NCBI GenBank assembly: GCA_030065235.1
Contig: JASJDC010000008.1
Location: 1-64,000 of the forward strand
Origin: Alphaproteobacteria bacterium
GTDB lineage: Bacteria > Pseudomonadota > Alphaproteobacteria > UBA8366 > Aestuariispiraceae
DNA length: 64,000 nucleotides
Reading direction: 5' to 3'
Shown: positions 55,258 to 63,716 of the stretch, one piece after another
How the letters are laid out: each line of letters starts with the position of its first letter
Position numbering within the stretch: the stretch's first letter is position 1
The notes under the pieces: generated by a model
Told to the model about the DNA's origin: nothing
What the model saw: the letters and a program-made list of their open reading frames with translations, nothing else
The model's database searches: none
Program-made: the position numbers and the translations under genes

Positions 55258-55764
55258 TCAGGCCGCCGTCTGGCAGATTTCGGCCCATTTCTCGACCGTC
55301 TCCGGGCCAAGAACGGTTTGGATCATCATCACAGAGGCCTTCTCGGCCTTGAAACGATAGGCCGCACCCACCGGCAAAAGCGCTTGATGGCCGCGCCTGA
55401 TGACGATCCGACCCATCTTTTGGCCGTCCGGATCGCCGCTGAGCTTGTGCGCGCCTTCGCTATCCGGGTCGACTGCGGAATCCGGGTCCGCCAGTTTCAC
55501 AAGCTCAATCTCGACTTCCCCATCCATGCACAGAGCGAATTCGTCATGCGCGGTGGCGTACCAGTCAGAGACGCCTTCCGTTCGAACCGCTTCGATGATG
55601 TATTCCATGTTTTTCGCCACTGCGACCCGCTCATATGGCGCGCTCTTGTCGGCGACGGCGAAGACATTCGAGAAAACGTAATTCTTGGGGTCGTCGTCGA
55701 TGACCATCACGCCGCCCGGCGTGTAGTCGTTCAAAGACCCGAACACTGTTGTGTACTGACTCAC
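55258..55764 (-). CDS. Hydroquinone 1,2-dioxygenase small subunit (PnpC/HapC-like)
   Basis: GTG 55764 follows GGAGGAAG and gives a 168-residue cupin protein (FGSLNDYTPGGVMVIDDDPKN, ALCMDGEVEIELVKL, LLPVGAAYRFKAE), the size expected for the small subunit; the open frame to 55818 has a weaker start. It is the first structural gene of the operon, 27 bases upstream of the large subunit, and its promoter region contains a strong inverted repeat. Confidence 0.82.
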   Translation of the reverse strand: MSQYTTVFGSLNDYTPGGVMVIDDDPKNYVFSNVFAVADKSAPYERVAVAKNMEYIIEAVRTEGVSDWYATAHDEFALCMDGEVEIELVKLADPDSAVDPDSEGAHKLSGDPDGQKMGRIVIRRGHQALLPVGAAYRFKAEKASVMMIQTVLGPETVEKWAEICQTAA

Positions 55765-55885
55765 GGCTTCCTCCTCCAAGTTCAGAGCCACGGGGCTGCT
55801 CTCTGCGAGGCTTCTCACGCCCTCGCTTCGTAGGGTTGAGCATCCTGGACGCCGTAAAAATTGTCAAGAATAAGTTTGCCATTCG

Positions 55886-55914
55886 GACATTTGTTTGCAA
55901 GTCGAACAAATGTC
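55886..55914. promoter_or_regulatory. Inverted repeat GACATTTGTT-N9-AACAAATGTC, probable operator
   Basis: A perfect 10-bp inverted repeat lies about 120 bases upstream of the hydroquinone dioxygenase gene and downstream of the IclR gene. The position and symmetry fit an IclR-family operator for the catabolic operon. Confidence 0.6.
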
Positions 55915-55978
55915 GAGCCTCTGGCAGCTCGCCTATCGGACGACAAACGCTGATCAAGGACTGACTGTGCGAAAAGGG

Positions 55979-56746
55979 TCAGTGATTTGCGAGCGCTTCG
56001 CTGACTTCGTCTGACGCCGCTTTGAGCCGCTTGAGATATCTTCCCGTCAGGTCGGAAACGCTGACGCGCGCCGATTGCGTGGACACATTCAAGGCGGCGA
56101 AGACCTCTCCGGATCGCCGGAAGATCGGTACGGCCAAAGAGCGCAGACCTTCCTCCAACTCGCTATCGACCAGCGCATAGCCTCGTTGGCGCACTTCGCT
56201 CAGTCTGTCGGCGAAGGCGAAGCGCGTCTTCAGCGTTCGGGACGTCAGCGGCTCGAACTCCGCCGCCTCAATCGCCTTGTTACGGGTTTCAGGGCTTGAA
56301 TACGCCAACAAGACCTGGCCCATCGAGGTTACATAGGCCGGGAGCCGCGTGCCGACATTCAGCGAGACAGACATGATTCTCCGCCGGCCTGCCGAGCGCA
56401 CGACATAGACGACGTCGTTCGCATCGAGCATGCCAATCGAGCAGCTCTCGTCCAGATCAGTCGTCACGCGCTCAAGAATGGGTTGTGCGATTTCCGACAA
56501 GCTTTGCGACGACAAGAAAGCGAAACCCAGGCACAGAACGCGCGGCGTGAGTTCAAAATATTTGCCATCCGATTTCGCGAATCCAAGTTCGACCAGCGTC
56601 AGCAGGAATCGACGGGCGGAGGCGCGGGTCTGACCACAGGCCTGTGCAACCTCCGTAAGGGTCATCCTGGCGCGACCCGGCTGAAACGCCCGGATCACGG
56701 CAAGCCCCTTCTCAAAAGACGTTACATATTCGCTGCGCCTGGTCAT
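55979..56746 (-). CDS. IclR-family transcriptional regulator (PcaR/PobR-like)
   Basis: The 255-residue protein has a winged helix (TLTEVAQACGQTRASARRFL) and an IclR effector domain (CSIGMLDANDVVYVVRSAG, LPAYVTSMGQVLLAY). PcaR/PobR/PcaU-type members respond to aromatic acids or 3-oxoadipate. It lies directly upstream of, and co-directional with, the hydroquinone operon, so it is the likely controller. A pair of direct repeats lies upstream of its own start. Confidence 0.86.
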   Translation of the reverse strand: MTRRSEYVTSFEKGLAVIRAFQPGRARMTLTEVAQACGQTRASARRFLLTLVELGFAKSDGKYFELTPRVLCLGFAFLSSQSLSEIAQPILERVTTDLDESCSIGMLDANDVVYVVRSAGRRRIMSVSLNVGTRLPAYVTSMGQVLLAYSSPETRNKAIEAAEFEPLTSRTLKTRFAFADRLSEVRQRGYALVDSELEEGLRSLAVPIFRRSGEVFAALNVSTQSARVSVSDLTGRYLKRLKAASDEVSEALANH

Positions 56747-56820
56747 ATCTGTGCTCTATGCAAACAATTGTTCGTTATTCGCATGCCCCCGCCTTTCCGT
56801 CCAGAAAGGATTGCCCCGCG

Positions 56821-56855
56821 TCTCGACATGTCCTTTTCATCTCGACATGTCCTTT
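56821..56855. repeat. Two direct repeats TCTCGACATGTCCTTT upstream of the IclR gene
   Basis: Perfect 16-base copies at 56821-56836 and 56840-56855 have a 19-base period. Each holds the palindrome GACATGTC. They lie 75-110 bases upstream of the IclR start in a gap without genes, so they may be regulator-binding sites. Confidence 0.45.
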
Positions 56856-57027
56856 GCAAAAGTCGGGCGAGAGACGCGCGCGTGATCCGTCCAGAAAGAG
56901 CCAAAGTATCTTCGCGGCGCCATGGCCTAAGCGGCTCGACTGACGGCGCCGACAGGATCGAAACAAACCGCTCGACTCTCTCGGAAAACAATCCTGACCG
57001 CCAAGCCCGGTCGACGTCAAAAACCGC

Positions 57028-57429
57028 TTACCCGCTCTTTAGCCGGTAGACGATGTCCCTCAGCGTGGTCATGCCGACGGGTTGGCGGTGTTCGTCGACG
57101 ACCAGCGCGCGGTCGAGGCCGTAGCGGGTGAGGAGGCGTACGGCGTATCTGACATTCATGTCCGGCGGCAGGGTCAGGACCGGCTTGACCATAACCTGAT
57201 AGACCGAGACCCGGTCGAGCGCGCGGTCGTTCGCCACCACTTCGCGGGCGATATCTTCAATCGAGAGCAAGCCGAATTCGTCGGCCAAATCGCGACGCTC
57301 GACCACCAGGGAGGAGACGCCGCTATCGGCCATCACATCGACCGCTTGCTGGATCGGGGCCAGAGGGTCGATCCTCAGAATCGTTTCGGTCAGTACGTCG
57401 CTGACGCTGAGATAGGTGCGTTCCGTCAT
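57028..57429 (-). CDS. CBS-pair protein
   Basis: The 133-residue protein consists of two CBS motifs (residues about 8-62 and 74-131), with VVERRDLADEFGLLSIEDIA and VDEHRQPVGMTTLRDIVYRL. CBS pairs bind adenosine nucleotides and often gate transporters. It ends the operon of two DUF1538 membrane proteins and a PII-like protein, so it may sense energy charge for them. Confidence 0.8.
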   Translation of the reverse strand: MTERTYLSVSDVLTETILRIDPLAPIQQAVDVMADSGVSSLVVERRDLADEFGLLSIEDIAREVVANDRALDRVSVYQVMVKPVLTLPPDMNVRYAVRLLTRYGLDRALVVDEHRQPVGMTTLRDIVYRLKSG

Positions 57430-57446
57430 CTCCCCAATCCCCTTTC

Positions 57447-57797
57447 CTAGACCTCGTCCTTGATTTCCGCGCGCATCGCCTCCAATTGGCCGCGCAGACC
57501 GACCGCATCTTCGAGATCGATCTGAACCGCCAGGCCGCGATCCCGCTCTCGCGTCAGACCCGCCGCCTCGTCGATCGCCTCCAGGATGCGCCGGGCCCGT
57601 TCGGCGACGACCAGGAACAGCACGACGTCGCGCTGGCCGGTCAGGTCGAGGCCGAGAAAGGTTTTTTCCAGCTTCAATCCTTCGCCGCGCGCCTTTGTGA
57701 TGACAGTGGCGCCGGTCGCTCCTTCCGTTCGAGCGGCGTCAATGATCGAATCGGTCTCCTCCTCGGAGACGATCGCAATGATCAGCTTGAACTTCAT
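57447..57797 (-). CDS. PII-like regulatory protein
   Basis: The 116-residue protein starts FKLIIAIVSEEETDSIIDAA and continues GATGATVITKARGEGL, a ferredoxin-like PII fold. The T-loop differs from GlnB (no conserved uridylylated Tyr is evident), as in transporter-associated PII-like proteins. The start overlaps the stop of the DUF1538 gene by four bases. It may bind the DUF1538 pair and control it by nucleotide or metabolite state. Confidence 0.78.
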   Translation of the reverse strand: MKFKLIIAIVSEEETDSIIDAARTEGATGATVITKARGEGLKLEKTFLGLDLTGQRDVVLFLVVAERARRILEAIDEAAGLTRERDRGLAVQIDLEDAVGLRGQLEAMRAEIKDEV

Positions 57798-58702
57798 GCT
57801 TCCTCCTCCTCCTCCTGCGTCACGGCGATAAGACGCGCCTGACGCGCCTGCATCCGCCGTCTGATGAAATCCGTCAGTTCCGCATAGGCCATCACCGTCA
57901 TCATTGGGAACAGACTGGCGAAGGCGATCAGGCCGAACCCGTCCAGTAGGGGCGAGCGGCCCGGAATCGCCTCGGCCAAGCCGAGGCCCAGCGCGGCGAC
58001 CACCGGCACGGTCACGGTCGAGGTGGTCACGCCGCCGGAATCATAGGCCAAGGGAATGATCCATTTCGACTCGCCCCGCGTCGCCTTCACCGTCTGGATG
58101 ATGACGATGATATAGCCGACCACGATGAAAGCGTAGAGCGGCAGGCCGGTGATGATGCGAAAGGCGCCCAGAGCGACGCCGATGGCGACCCCGACCGCCA
58201 CCGCCAGCCGCAGGCCCAAGGCCGAGAGCCCGCCGCCGGAAATATCCTCAGCCTTCAGTGCGACGGCGATCAGGGCCGGCTCGGCGGCGGTCGTGGAAAA
58301 GCCGATGGCCGCGGCGAATATGTAGACCCAGAGATAGAATCGCCAATCTGGCCCCTGGGCGGGTCCTTGGGCGGGTCCTTGGGCGGGTCCCTGGGCGGAC
58401 CCATCAGCCGGCCCGTCAGCCAGGGCCGGGCCTCTCGCCCCGCCGAGCTCTAAGAACGCGGGATCGGTCAGTTGCCGGGCCATGGTCTCGCCCAGCGGGA
58501 AGAGCGCCTTTTCCAGCCCGAAGAGAAAGAAGGCCAGACCGAGCACGACATAGAGAAAGCCGACCGCCAAGCGCGCAGGTCGCGGCGGTTTCTTGCGCAA
58601 GACGAAGATCTGAAATCCGATCAAAACGACGGCGATCGGGGTCACATCGATCAAGTTGCCCCAAAGGATTTCAAGGATTTCCCACGCCCATTCAACGATC
58701 AT
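57794..58702 (-). CDS. DUF1538 membrane protein, second subunit
   Basis: The 302-residue protein has about seven membrane segments, with the DUF1538 motifs [15 protein letters not shown]-like ([14 protein letters not shown]) and [16 protein letters not shown], and later [23 protein letters not shown] tandem repeat lies in a loop near residue 105. A DUF1538 pair has been described, to my memory, as a two-component Na+(K+)/H+ antiporter (UmpAB). Its stop overlaps the PII-like start and its start overlaps the other DUF1538 gene. Confidence 0.83.
   Translation of the reverse strand: MIVEWAWEILEILWGNLIDVTPIAVVLIGFQIFVLRKKPPRPARLAVGFLYVVLGLAFFLFGLEKALFPLGETMARQLTDPAFLELGGARGPALADGPADGSAQGPAQGPAQGPAQGPDWRFYLWVYIFAAAIGFSTTAAEPALIAVALKAEDISGGGLSALGLRLAVAVGVAIGVALGAFRIITGLPLYAFIVVGYIIVIIQTVKATRGESKWIIPLAYDSGGVTTSTVTVPVVAALGLGLAEAIPGRSPLLDGFGLIAFASLFPMMTVMAYAELTDFIRRRMQARQARLIAVTQEEEEEA
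58354..58401. repeat. Four-fold 12-base tandem repeat encoding GPAQ
   Basis: The motif (about CTTGGGCGGGTC) repeats in frame inside the DUF1538 gene and encodes Gly-Pro-Ala-Gln copies. It is in phase, so copy-number change alters loop length only. Confidence 0.7.
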
Positions 58703-59445
58703 GGCGTCCGCTCCAGAAGCACGCCGTAGACCATCACGAAAATCATCGGCGTCAGGCTGGCCAGCGCGATCAGACCGAACCCGTCGGTGATGGGGTTACG
58801 GCCCCGGATCACGCTGGCCAGTCCGACGCCGAGCGCGGTGACCAGCGGCACGGTGATAGTCGAGGTGGTGACGCCGCCGGAATCATAGGCGACGCCGATG
58901 ACCCATTCCGGCGCGACGACGGTCATGGCGACAACCAGCATATAGCCGCCGATTATCAGGTACTGGATCGGCCAGCCCTTAAGGATGCGCAGCACGCCGA
59001 GCGCGATGGCGGCCCCGACCGACAGCGCGACGGTCACCCGGAACCCGAAGGCGAATTCCTCCTGCGCCTCGAGCGCCGCCCCGATCACGCCGGCTTTGGC
59101 GGCGACTTCGGACGCTTCCTCTGCGACGGCGATCAAGGCGGGCTCGGCGGCGGTAGTCCCGAAGCCCAAGCAAAAGGCGAAGGCGAGAAGCGCAATCAGA
59201 CTGCCTTTCTGCGCGAAGGCCTCGGCCATGCTTTCGCCGAGCGGGAAAAGGGCCATCTCGAGGCCGCGCATGAACAAGGTCAGTCCAAGAATGACAAACG
59301 CGAGGCCCGCTAGCAGAGTCTCGAGATTCGGCAGGGGCTGCTGCAGGACGACAAGCTGGAAGAACACCACCACCAAGATGATGGGGGCCAAATCCCGGAC
59401 CGACCCGACCAACAGGCGGAGGAATTGTTTTAGTTGCGCCGTCAC
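58699..59445 (-). CDS. DUF1538 membrane protein, first subunit
   Basis: The 248-residue protein is about seven hydrophobic segments with [34 protein letters not shown] and [18 protein letters not shown], the same blocks as its neighbour. The two proteins look like a heterodimer from an old duplication. It heads the four-gene operon (DUF1538, DUF1538, PII-like, CBS). Confidence 0.83.
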   Translation of the reverse strand: MTAQLKQFLRLLVGSVRDLAPIILVVVFFQLVVLQQPLPNLETLLAGLAFVILGLTLFMRGLEMALFPLGESMAEAFAQKGSLIALLAFAFCLGFGTTAAEPALIAVAEEASEVAAKAGVIGAALEAQEEFAFGFRVTVALSVGAAIALGVLRILKGWPIQYLIIGGYMLVVAMTVVAPEWVIGVAYDSGGVTTSTITVPLVTALGVGLASVIRGRNPITDGFGLIALASLTPMIFVMVYGVLLERTP

Positions 59446-59560
59446 GGCGACTCTCCTGGGGGCGCTCGGTTGCGCCGCCGTCCGTCATTTGAACAAGGCT
59501 TCGCAGGCCTGGCCATCGGCGTCGGGCGCGATCCCATCACGGGAATAGCATGATCCGCGC

Positions 59561-59598
59561 AAAAGAGAACCGGCCCAACTCAGTTCTTGGGCCGGTTC
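59561..59598 (-). terminator. Terminator after the small secreted-protein gene
   Basis: A perfect 12-bp stem (GAACCGGCCCAA / TTGGGCCGGTTC, 8-base loop) is followed on the minus strand by TCTTTT. It ends the transcript of the gene at 59719-60024 before the DUF1538 operon. Confidence 0.8.
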
Positions 59599-59718
59599 CA
59601 CGCTCTCGTTGTCGTGGCGATCCGCGGGGCGTTAGCGTATGAACAGGGGCGCCCGCGCCGATGTTATGCACAAACCGTGTTCATCTCGGCTAGGATCGTC
59701 TCGGCCAAGAGCGCATCC

Positions 59719-60024
59719 TCAAGAGAACTTCTCTTTCACATCCAGAAAGCGCGGCTCGACGATTTCCCAATTCTGCCCGCCGGCCACCAGACAGGTCACT
59801 CCGTTGGGGCGCGTCACGAGCACGGTCCAAGAGCCGCCTTCAGAGACATAAAGCTGTACGACGCCGCCGCCTGTGGCGAGGCCGACGCCGGCCTCGGTTT
59901 CTTTATAGGTGGTTTCGAGCTTCTTGATGATGTCTTCGTGCGGACCGCAAATGCTTTGCGCCGTCGACGGAGATGACATCAAGAGAGCCGCGCCGGCCAA
60001 CAGGCCGATACCCGCACTTCTCAT
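59719..60024 (-). CDS. Small secreted protein of unknown function
   Basis: ATG 60024 (or 60030) begins a signal peptide (MRSAGIGLLAGAALLMSS) with cleavage likely near STAQ. The mature part of about 80 residues reads GPHEDIIKKLETTYKETEAG and WTVLVTRPNGVTCLVAGG. I recall similar small exported proteins in many alphaproteobacteria without a known role. It has an AGGAGG site and its own terminator. Confidence 0.8.
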   Translation of the reverse strand: MRSAGIGLLAGAALLMSSPSTAQSICGPHEDIIKKLETTYKETEAGVGLATGGGVVQLYVSEGGSWTVLVTRPNGVTCLVAGGQNWEIVEPRFLDVKEKFS

Positions 60025-60030
60025 GGTCAA

Positions 60031-60453
60031 TCCTCCTTTCCGAAGAACTCCCGCGTTGAGTCCGATTCACCTTTCCCCGCTGTCGCGGTCGGCGGTTATG
60101 GTGAGACGACACCGAACCCGCCCTTCTTGTTGATATGGTTCCATCGCTCCCAAAACCAAAGAAACGATGCCGTGACTAGACTGGGAGAATAGGGCGCAGC
60201 AGCGCCAATCCTATGTCAAATAGTTGATTCTACGTGACTATTTGGCGGCAAATATCGCAACTCTGACGCGTTCGAGGCCTCGAATGCATCGCGGATCAGC
60301 AAAGGATAATATGATTCGTCGGAATGTCCGTAATAATCTTTAGCCAGTGGACGCCGTCGCCCTAACGCCGGTCCAGCCGGGCGATGACCTACATTAGATG
60401 AATCAGATTCATGACGAGCCGGGATCAAACCCGGTCGCGCCGCGGCGCCGGCG
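60031..60453. other. Intergenic region downstream of pntB
   Basis: No gene is supported. The left part holds the promoter region of the secreted-protein gene. GC-rich dyads near 60400-60455 may help end the pnt transcript, but none shows a clear stem plus T-run. Confidence 0.4.
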
Positions 60454-61842
60454 CTATTCCATCGCGGCGACGATTTTCTCGGTGACTTCTTTCGCGTCGC
60501 CGAACAGCATGACCGTGTTGTCTCGGAAGAATAGTTCGTTCTGCACGCCCGCGTAGCCTGTCGCCATCGACCGTTTGATGAAATAGACCGTGCCGGCTTC
60601 CTCGACATCCAGGATGGGCATGCCGTAGATCGCGCTGGTCTCGTCGTGCTTGGCCGCCGGATTGGTGGTGTCGTTGGCGCCGATCACGAAGGCGACATCG
60701 GTCGAGGAGAAGTCTCGGTTGATCTCTTCCAATTCCAGGACGTCGTCATAGGGCACATTCGCTTCCGCCAGCAGCACGTTCATGTGGCCGGGCATCCGTC
60801 CAGCGACAGGGTGGATTGCGTAGCGCACCTGGACGCCCGACGCTTTCAACTGGTCCCCCATCTCGCGCAATGCGTGCTGCGCCTGGGCGACCGCCATGCC
60901 GTAACCGGGCACGATGATCACGCTCTCGGCGTTTTTCATGAAGTAGGCCGCGTCTTCCGGCGCCCCGGCGGTGACCGGACGATCATCCGCGCCGCCGGCC
61001 GCGACTGTGCCGCCATCGGTGCCGAAACCGCCGAGGATCACGTTGAAGATCGAGCGGTTCATGCCTTTGCACATGATGTAGCTGAGGATCGCGCCGGAAG
61101 AGCCGACCAAAGCGCCGGTGACGATCAGGGCGGTGTTGGCCAGGGTGAAGCCGATGCCGCATGCGGCCCAGCCTGAATAGCTGTTCAGCATTGAGACTAC
61201 GACCGGCATGTCGGCCCCGCCGATCGGAATGATCAGCAAGACCCCGATCACCAGCGCTAGCAGTACGATCGCCCAGAACGCCGTCGCCGACTGGTCGACG
61301 CAGAACCAGACAATGAAACCGACCAGCAGCACGCCCAGCAGCGCGTTCAGTATATGCTGCCCGTTGAAAGTCACGGGCGAAGAGCCGAAGATTCCCTGAA
61401 GCTTGCCGAAGGCGATGATTGAGCCGGTGAAGGTCACCGCGCCAATCGCCGTCCCCAAGGCCATCTCGACTAGGCTGCCGACCCCGATCTGCCCCGGCAT
61501 GCCGATTCCATAAGCCTGCGGCGTATAGAAGGCCGCCGCCGCGACGAAGACCGCGGCCAGACCGACCAAGCTGTGGAAGGCGGCGACCAATTGCGGCAGG
61601 GCCGTCATCTGGATCTTCAGCGCGATCACGGTGCCGATCGCGCCGCCCACCACGATGCCCGACAAGATCAGGCCGTAGCTTAGGACGCCCGGTGTCAGGA
61701 TCGTCGTACCGACGGCGATCACCATGCCGACGATGCCATACAGATTGCCCTGACGCGCCGTCTCCGGCGAGGACAGGCCGCGCAGCGCCATGATGAAACA
61801 AATCGACGCGATCAGATAAGCGTAACCGGCGAGACTGGACAT
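60454..61842 (-). CDS. pntB: NAD(P) transhydrogenase beta subunit
   Basis: The 462-residue protein has about nine membrane helices (residues 1-260) and a C-terminal NADP(H)-binding domain (IIVPGYGMAVAQAQHALREM, HPVAGRMPGHMNVLLAEA, IGANDTTNPAAK). With the alpha chains it couples hydride transfer from NADH to NADP+ to proton entry. It is the last gene of the operon. Confidence 0.95.
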   Translation of the reverse strand: MSSLAGYAYLIASICFIMALRGLSSPETARQGNLYGIVGMVIAVGTTILTPGVLSYGLILSGIVVGGAIGTVIALKIQMTALPQLVAAFHSLVGLAAVFVAAAAFYTPQAYGIGMPGQIGVGSLVEMALGTAIGAVTFTGSIIAFGKLQGIFGSSPVTFNGQHILNALLGVLLVGFIVWFCVDQSATAFWAIVLLALVIGVLLIIPIGGADMPVVVSMLNSYSGWAACGIGFTLANTALIVTGALVGSSGAILSYIMCKGMNRSIFNVILGGFGTDGGTVAAGGADDRPVTAGAPEDAAYFMKNAESVIIVPGYGMAVAQAQHALREMGDQLKASGVQVRYAIHPVAGRMPGHMNVLLAEANVPYDDVLELEEINRDFSSTDVAFVIGANDTTNPAAKHDETSAIYGMPILDVEEAGTVYFIKRSMATGYAGVQNELFFRDNTVMLFGDAKEVTEKIVAAME

Positions 61843-61940
61843 TGCTTCTTTTCCCTAAATTCTTCGGCCCCGACTGACCGCCCGCGACGCCGTCCAATGT
61901 CGCCTGGACAGAAGCGCGCGGTCAGGTGGACGTGGGGCGA

Positions 61941-62363
61941 TCAGCCCTTTCGGTCTTTTTTCTTGAACATGCTGAGCATTCGGTTTGTCACGACGAACCC
62001 GCCGAAAATGTTCACGCTGGCAAGCACCACGGCGATGAAACCGAATACTTTCGAAATGTTCATGTCGGCCGGGCCCGCGGCGATCAGCGCGCCGACGATG
62101 ATGACGCTGGAAATCGCGTTGGTGACGCCCATCAGGGGCGAATGCAGCGCAGGGGTGACGCTCCAAACAACGTAGTAGCCGACGAAACAGGCCAGAACGA
62201 AAGCGGTGAACAGGAACAGGAAGGGCGAGCCGCCGCCCGCAGCCATGTCGCCGACGCCCGCCATATTCGCCGCTTGCAACGCCAAAGCGTCGGCCTGCGC
62301 CGCCAGTTCTAACGCCTGTGCGTTCAACTGGTCGATCTTCTCGAGGAGTTGTTCCTTATCCAT
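61941..62363 (-). CDS. pntAB: NAD(P) transhydrogenase alpha-2 (membrane) subunit
   Basis: The 140-residue protein has an N-terminal helix rich in Ala, Gln and Leu (residues about 5-35), then three to four membrane segments including VLACFVGYYVVWSVTPALHSPLMG. Separate alpha-1 and alpha-2 genes are the alphaproteobacterial (Rhodospirillum-type) arrangement. It starts three bases after pntAA ends. Confidence 0.93.
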   Translation of the reverse strand: MDKEQLLEKIDQLNAQALELAAQADALALQAANMAGVGDMAAGGGSPFLFLFTAFVLACFVGYYVVWSVTPALHSPLMGVTNAISSVIIVGALIAAGPADMNISKVFGFIAVVLASVNIFGGFVVTNRMLSMFKKKDRKG

Positions 62364-62366
62364 GGC

Positions 62367-63716
62367 TTAATTCTCTCCCTCGGGTTTGGACGCCGCTGGG
62401 GCGACCTCCGATGCGGATGGTTCGGCGGCGGCGTCCGGTTCCGGTTTTGGCGGGGCGGGCTCGGGCGGTGCCGTTGTTGCGGCGGCTTTCGCCGTCGCCG
62501 CTTTCTTGGCGCCTGACTTCTTCGCGCCCGCTTTCTTAGCCGCCTTTTTCGCAGGTGGCGCTTTCTTGGCCGCTTCTTTGACGCGCTCATGCACGATCGC
62601 GCCGTCGCGCGTCACCATCGAGCCGGCGATGATCTCGTCTTCCGGATTGACGGTCAGCGCGCCGCTCTCCTTGTCGATCATCGGGGTCAGGAAATTCAGC
62701 AGATTTTTAGCAAAGAGTTGACTCGTAGTTTCCGGCACGCGGCTCGGCCAATTGCCGTGCCCGACAAGGGTCACGCCGTGTTTCCGGACCGTCTTACCCA
62801 GTTCGGTGAGCGGGCAGTTGCCGCCGGCCTCGGCGGCGAGATCGACAATGACCGATCCCGGCTTCATGCTCTTCACATGGTCCTCGGTCACCAGGACAGG
62901 CGCCGGACGACCGGGAATAAGCGCGGTCGTGACCACGATGTCCATCTTTGGGATGGTCTCGGCCACCAGCGCGGCTTGCTGTTTCTTATAGTCGTCGGAC
63001 ATTTCCTTGGCGTAGCCGCCGGCGGTCTGCGCCTGCTGAAACTCTTCGTTCTCAACCGCGACGAACTTGCCGCCGAGGCTCTCGACCTGCTCTTTCGTGT
63101 CCGGCCGGACATCGGTCGCGTAGACAATCGCACCCAGGCGTTTCGCCGTCGCGATCGCCTGCAGGCCGGCGACGCCGACGCCCATGACGAAGATATTGGC
63201 CGGCGACACGCGTCCGGCGGCCGTCGACATCATCGGAACGGCGCGTCCATAGGCCTCGATCCCATCGAGCACCGCCTTGTAGCCGGCGATATTCGCCTGT
63301 GAGGACAGAATATCCATGGATTGCGCGCGAGTGATTCGGGGCACCAGCTCCATTGCAAAGCTGGTGACGCCGGCGTCCGACAAGGCCTTGACCAGCGCGC
63401 CTTCTGTCAGGGCGTTGAGCTGGCAAAGCAGGATTTGACCCTTAGACAGAAGCGCCACCTCGTCCGGGCCCTCAGCCGCGGTCATCGGGCGCTGAACCTT
63501 CAGGACGACATCGGCGCCCTTCAGGGTCGCAGCCGGCGAAGCCGCCAGTTTGGCGCCCGCCTCGACGAAGGCCTCGTCTGGAATCGCCGCTTCCAAGCCG
63601 GCGCCCTTTTCGACGGTCACGTCGGCGCCCAGATCGGTGAATTTCTTGGCCGTCTCCGGCGACAACGCCACCCGCCGCTCGCCTGGCCGACGTTCCTTCA
63701 AGACCGCGATCTTCAT
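62367..63716 (-). CDS. pntAA: NAD(P) transhydrogenase alpha-1 (NAD-binding) subunit with a long Ala/Lys/Pro tail
   Basis: The 449-residue protein matches PntA-1 (KERRPGERRVALSPETAKKF, RAQSMDILSSQANIAGYKAV, MGVGVAGLQAIATAKRLGA). From about residue 380 there is an extra tail of about 65 residues, first Lys/Ala-rich (AKKAPPAKKAAKKAGAKK), then Pro/Glu/Ala-rich. The usual protein stops near 380. The tail is probably disordered. First gene of the operon. Confidence 0.93.
   Translation of the reverse strand: MKIAVLKERRPGERRVALSPETAKKFTDLGADVTVEKGAGLEAAIPDEAFVEAGAKLAASPAATLKGADVVLKVQRPMTAAEGPDEVALLSKGQILLCQLNALTEGALVKALSDAGVTSFAMELVPRITRAQSMDILSSQANIAGYKAVLDGIEAYGRAVPMMSTAAGRVSPANIFVMGVGVAGLQAIATAKRLGAIVYATDVRPDTKEQVESLGGKFVAVENEEFQQAQTAGGYAKEMSDDYKKQQAALVAETIPKMDIVVTTALIPGRPAPVLVTEDHVKSMKPGSVIVDLAAEAGGNCPLTELGKTVRKHGVTLVGHGNWPSRVPETTSQLFAKNLLNFLTPMIDKESGALTVNPEDEIIAGSMVTRDGAIVHERVKEAAKKAPPAKKAAKKAGAKKSGAKKAATAKAAATTAPPEPAPPKPEPDAAAEPSASEVAPAASKPEGEN

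Noticed and set aside
60216-60608. Minus-strand frame overlapping the end of pntB
   Set aside because: It is a shifted frame of the pntB C-terminus extended into intergenic DNA, with no domain.
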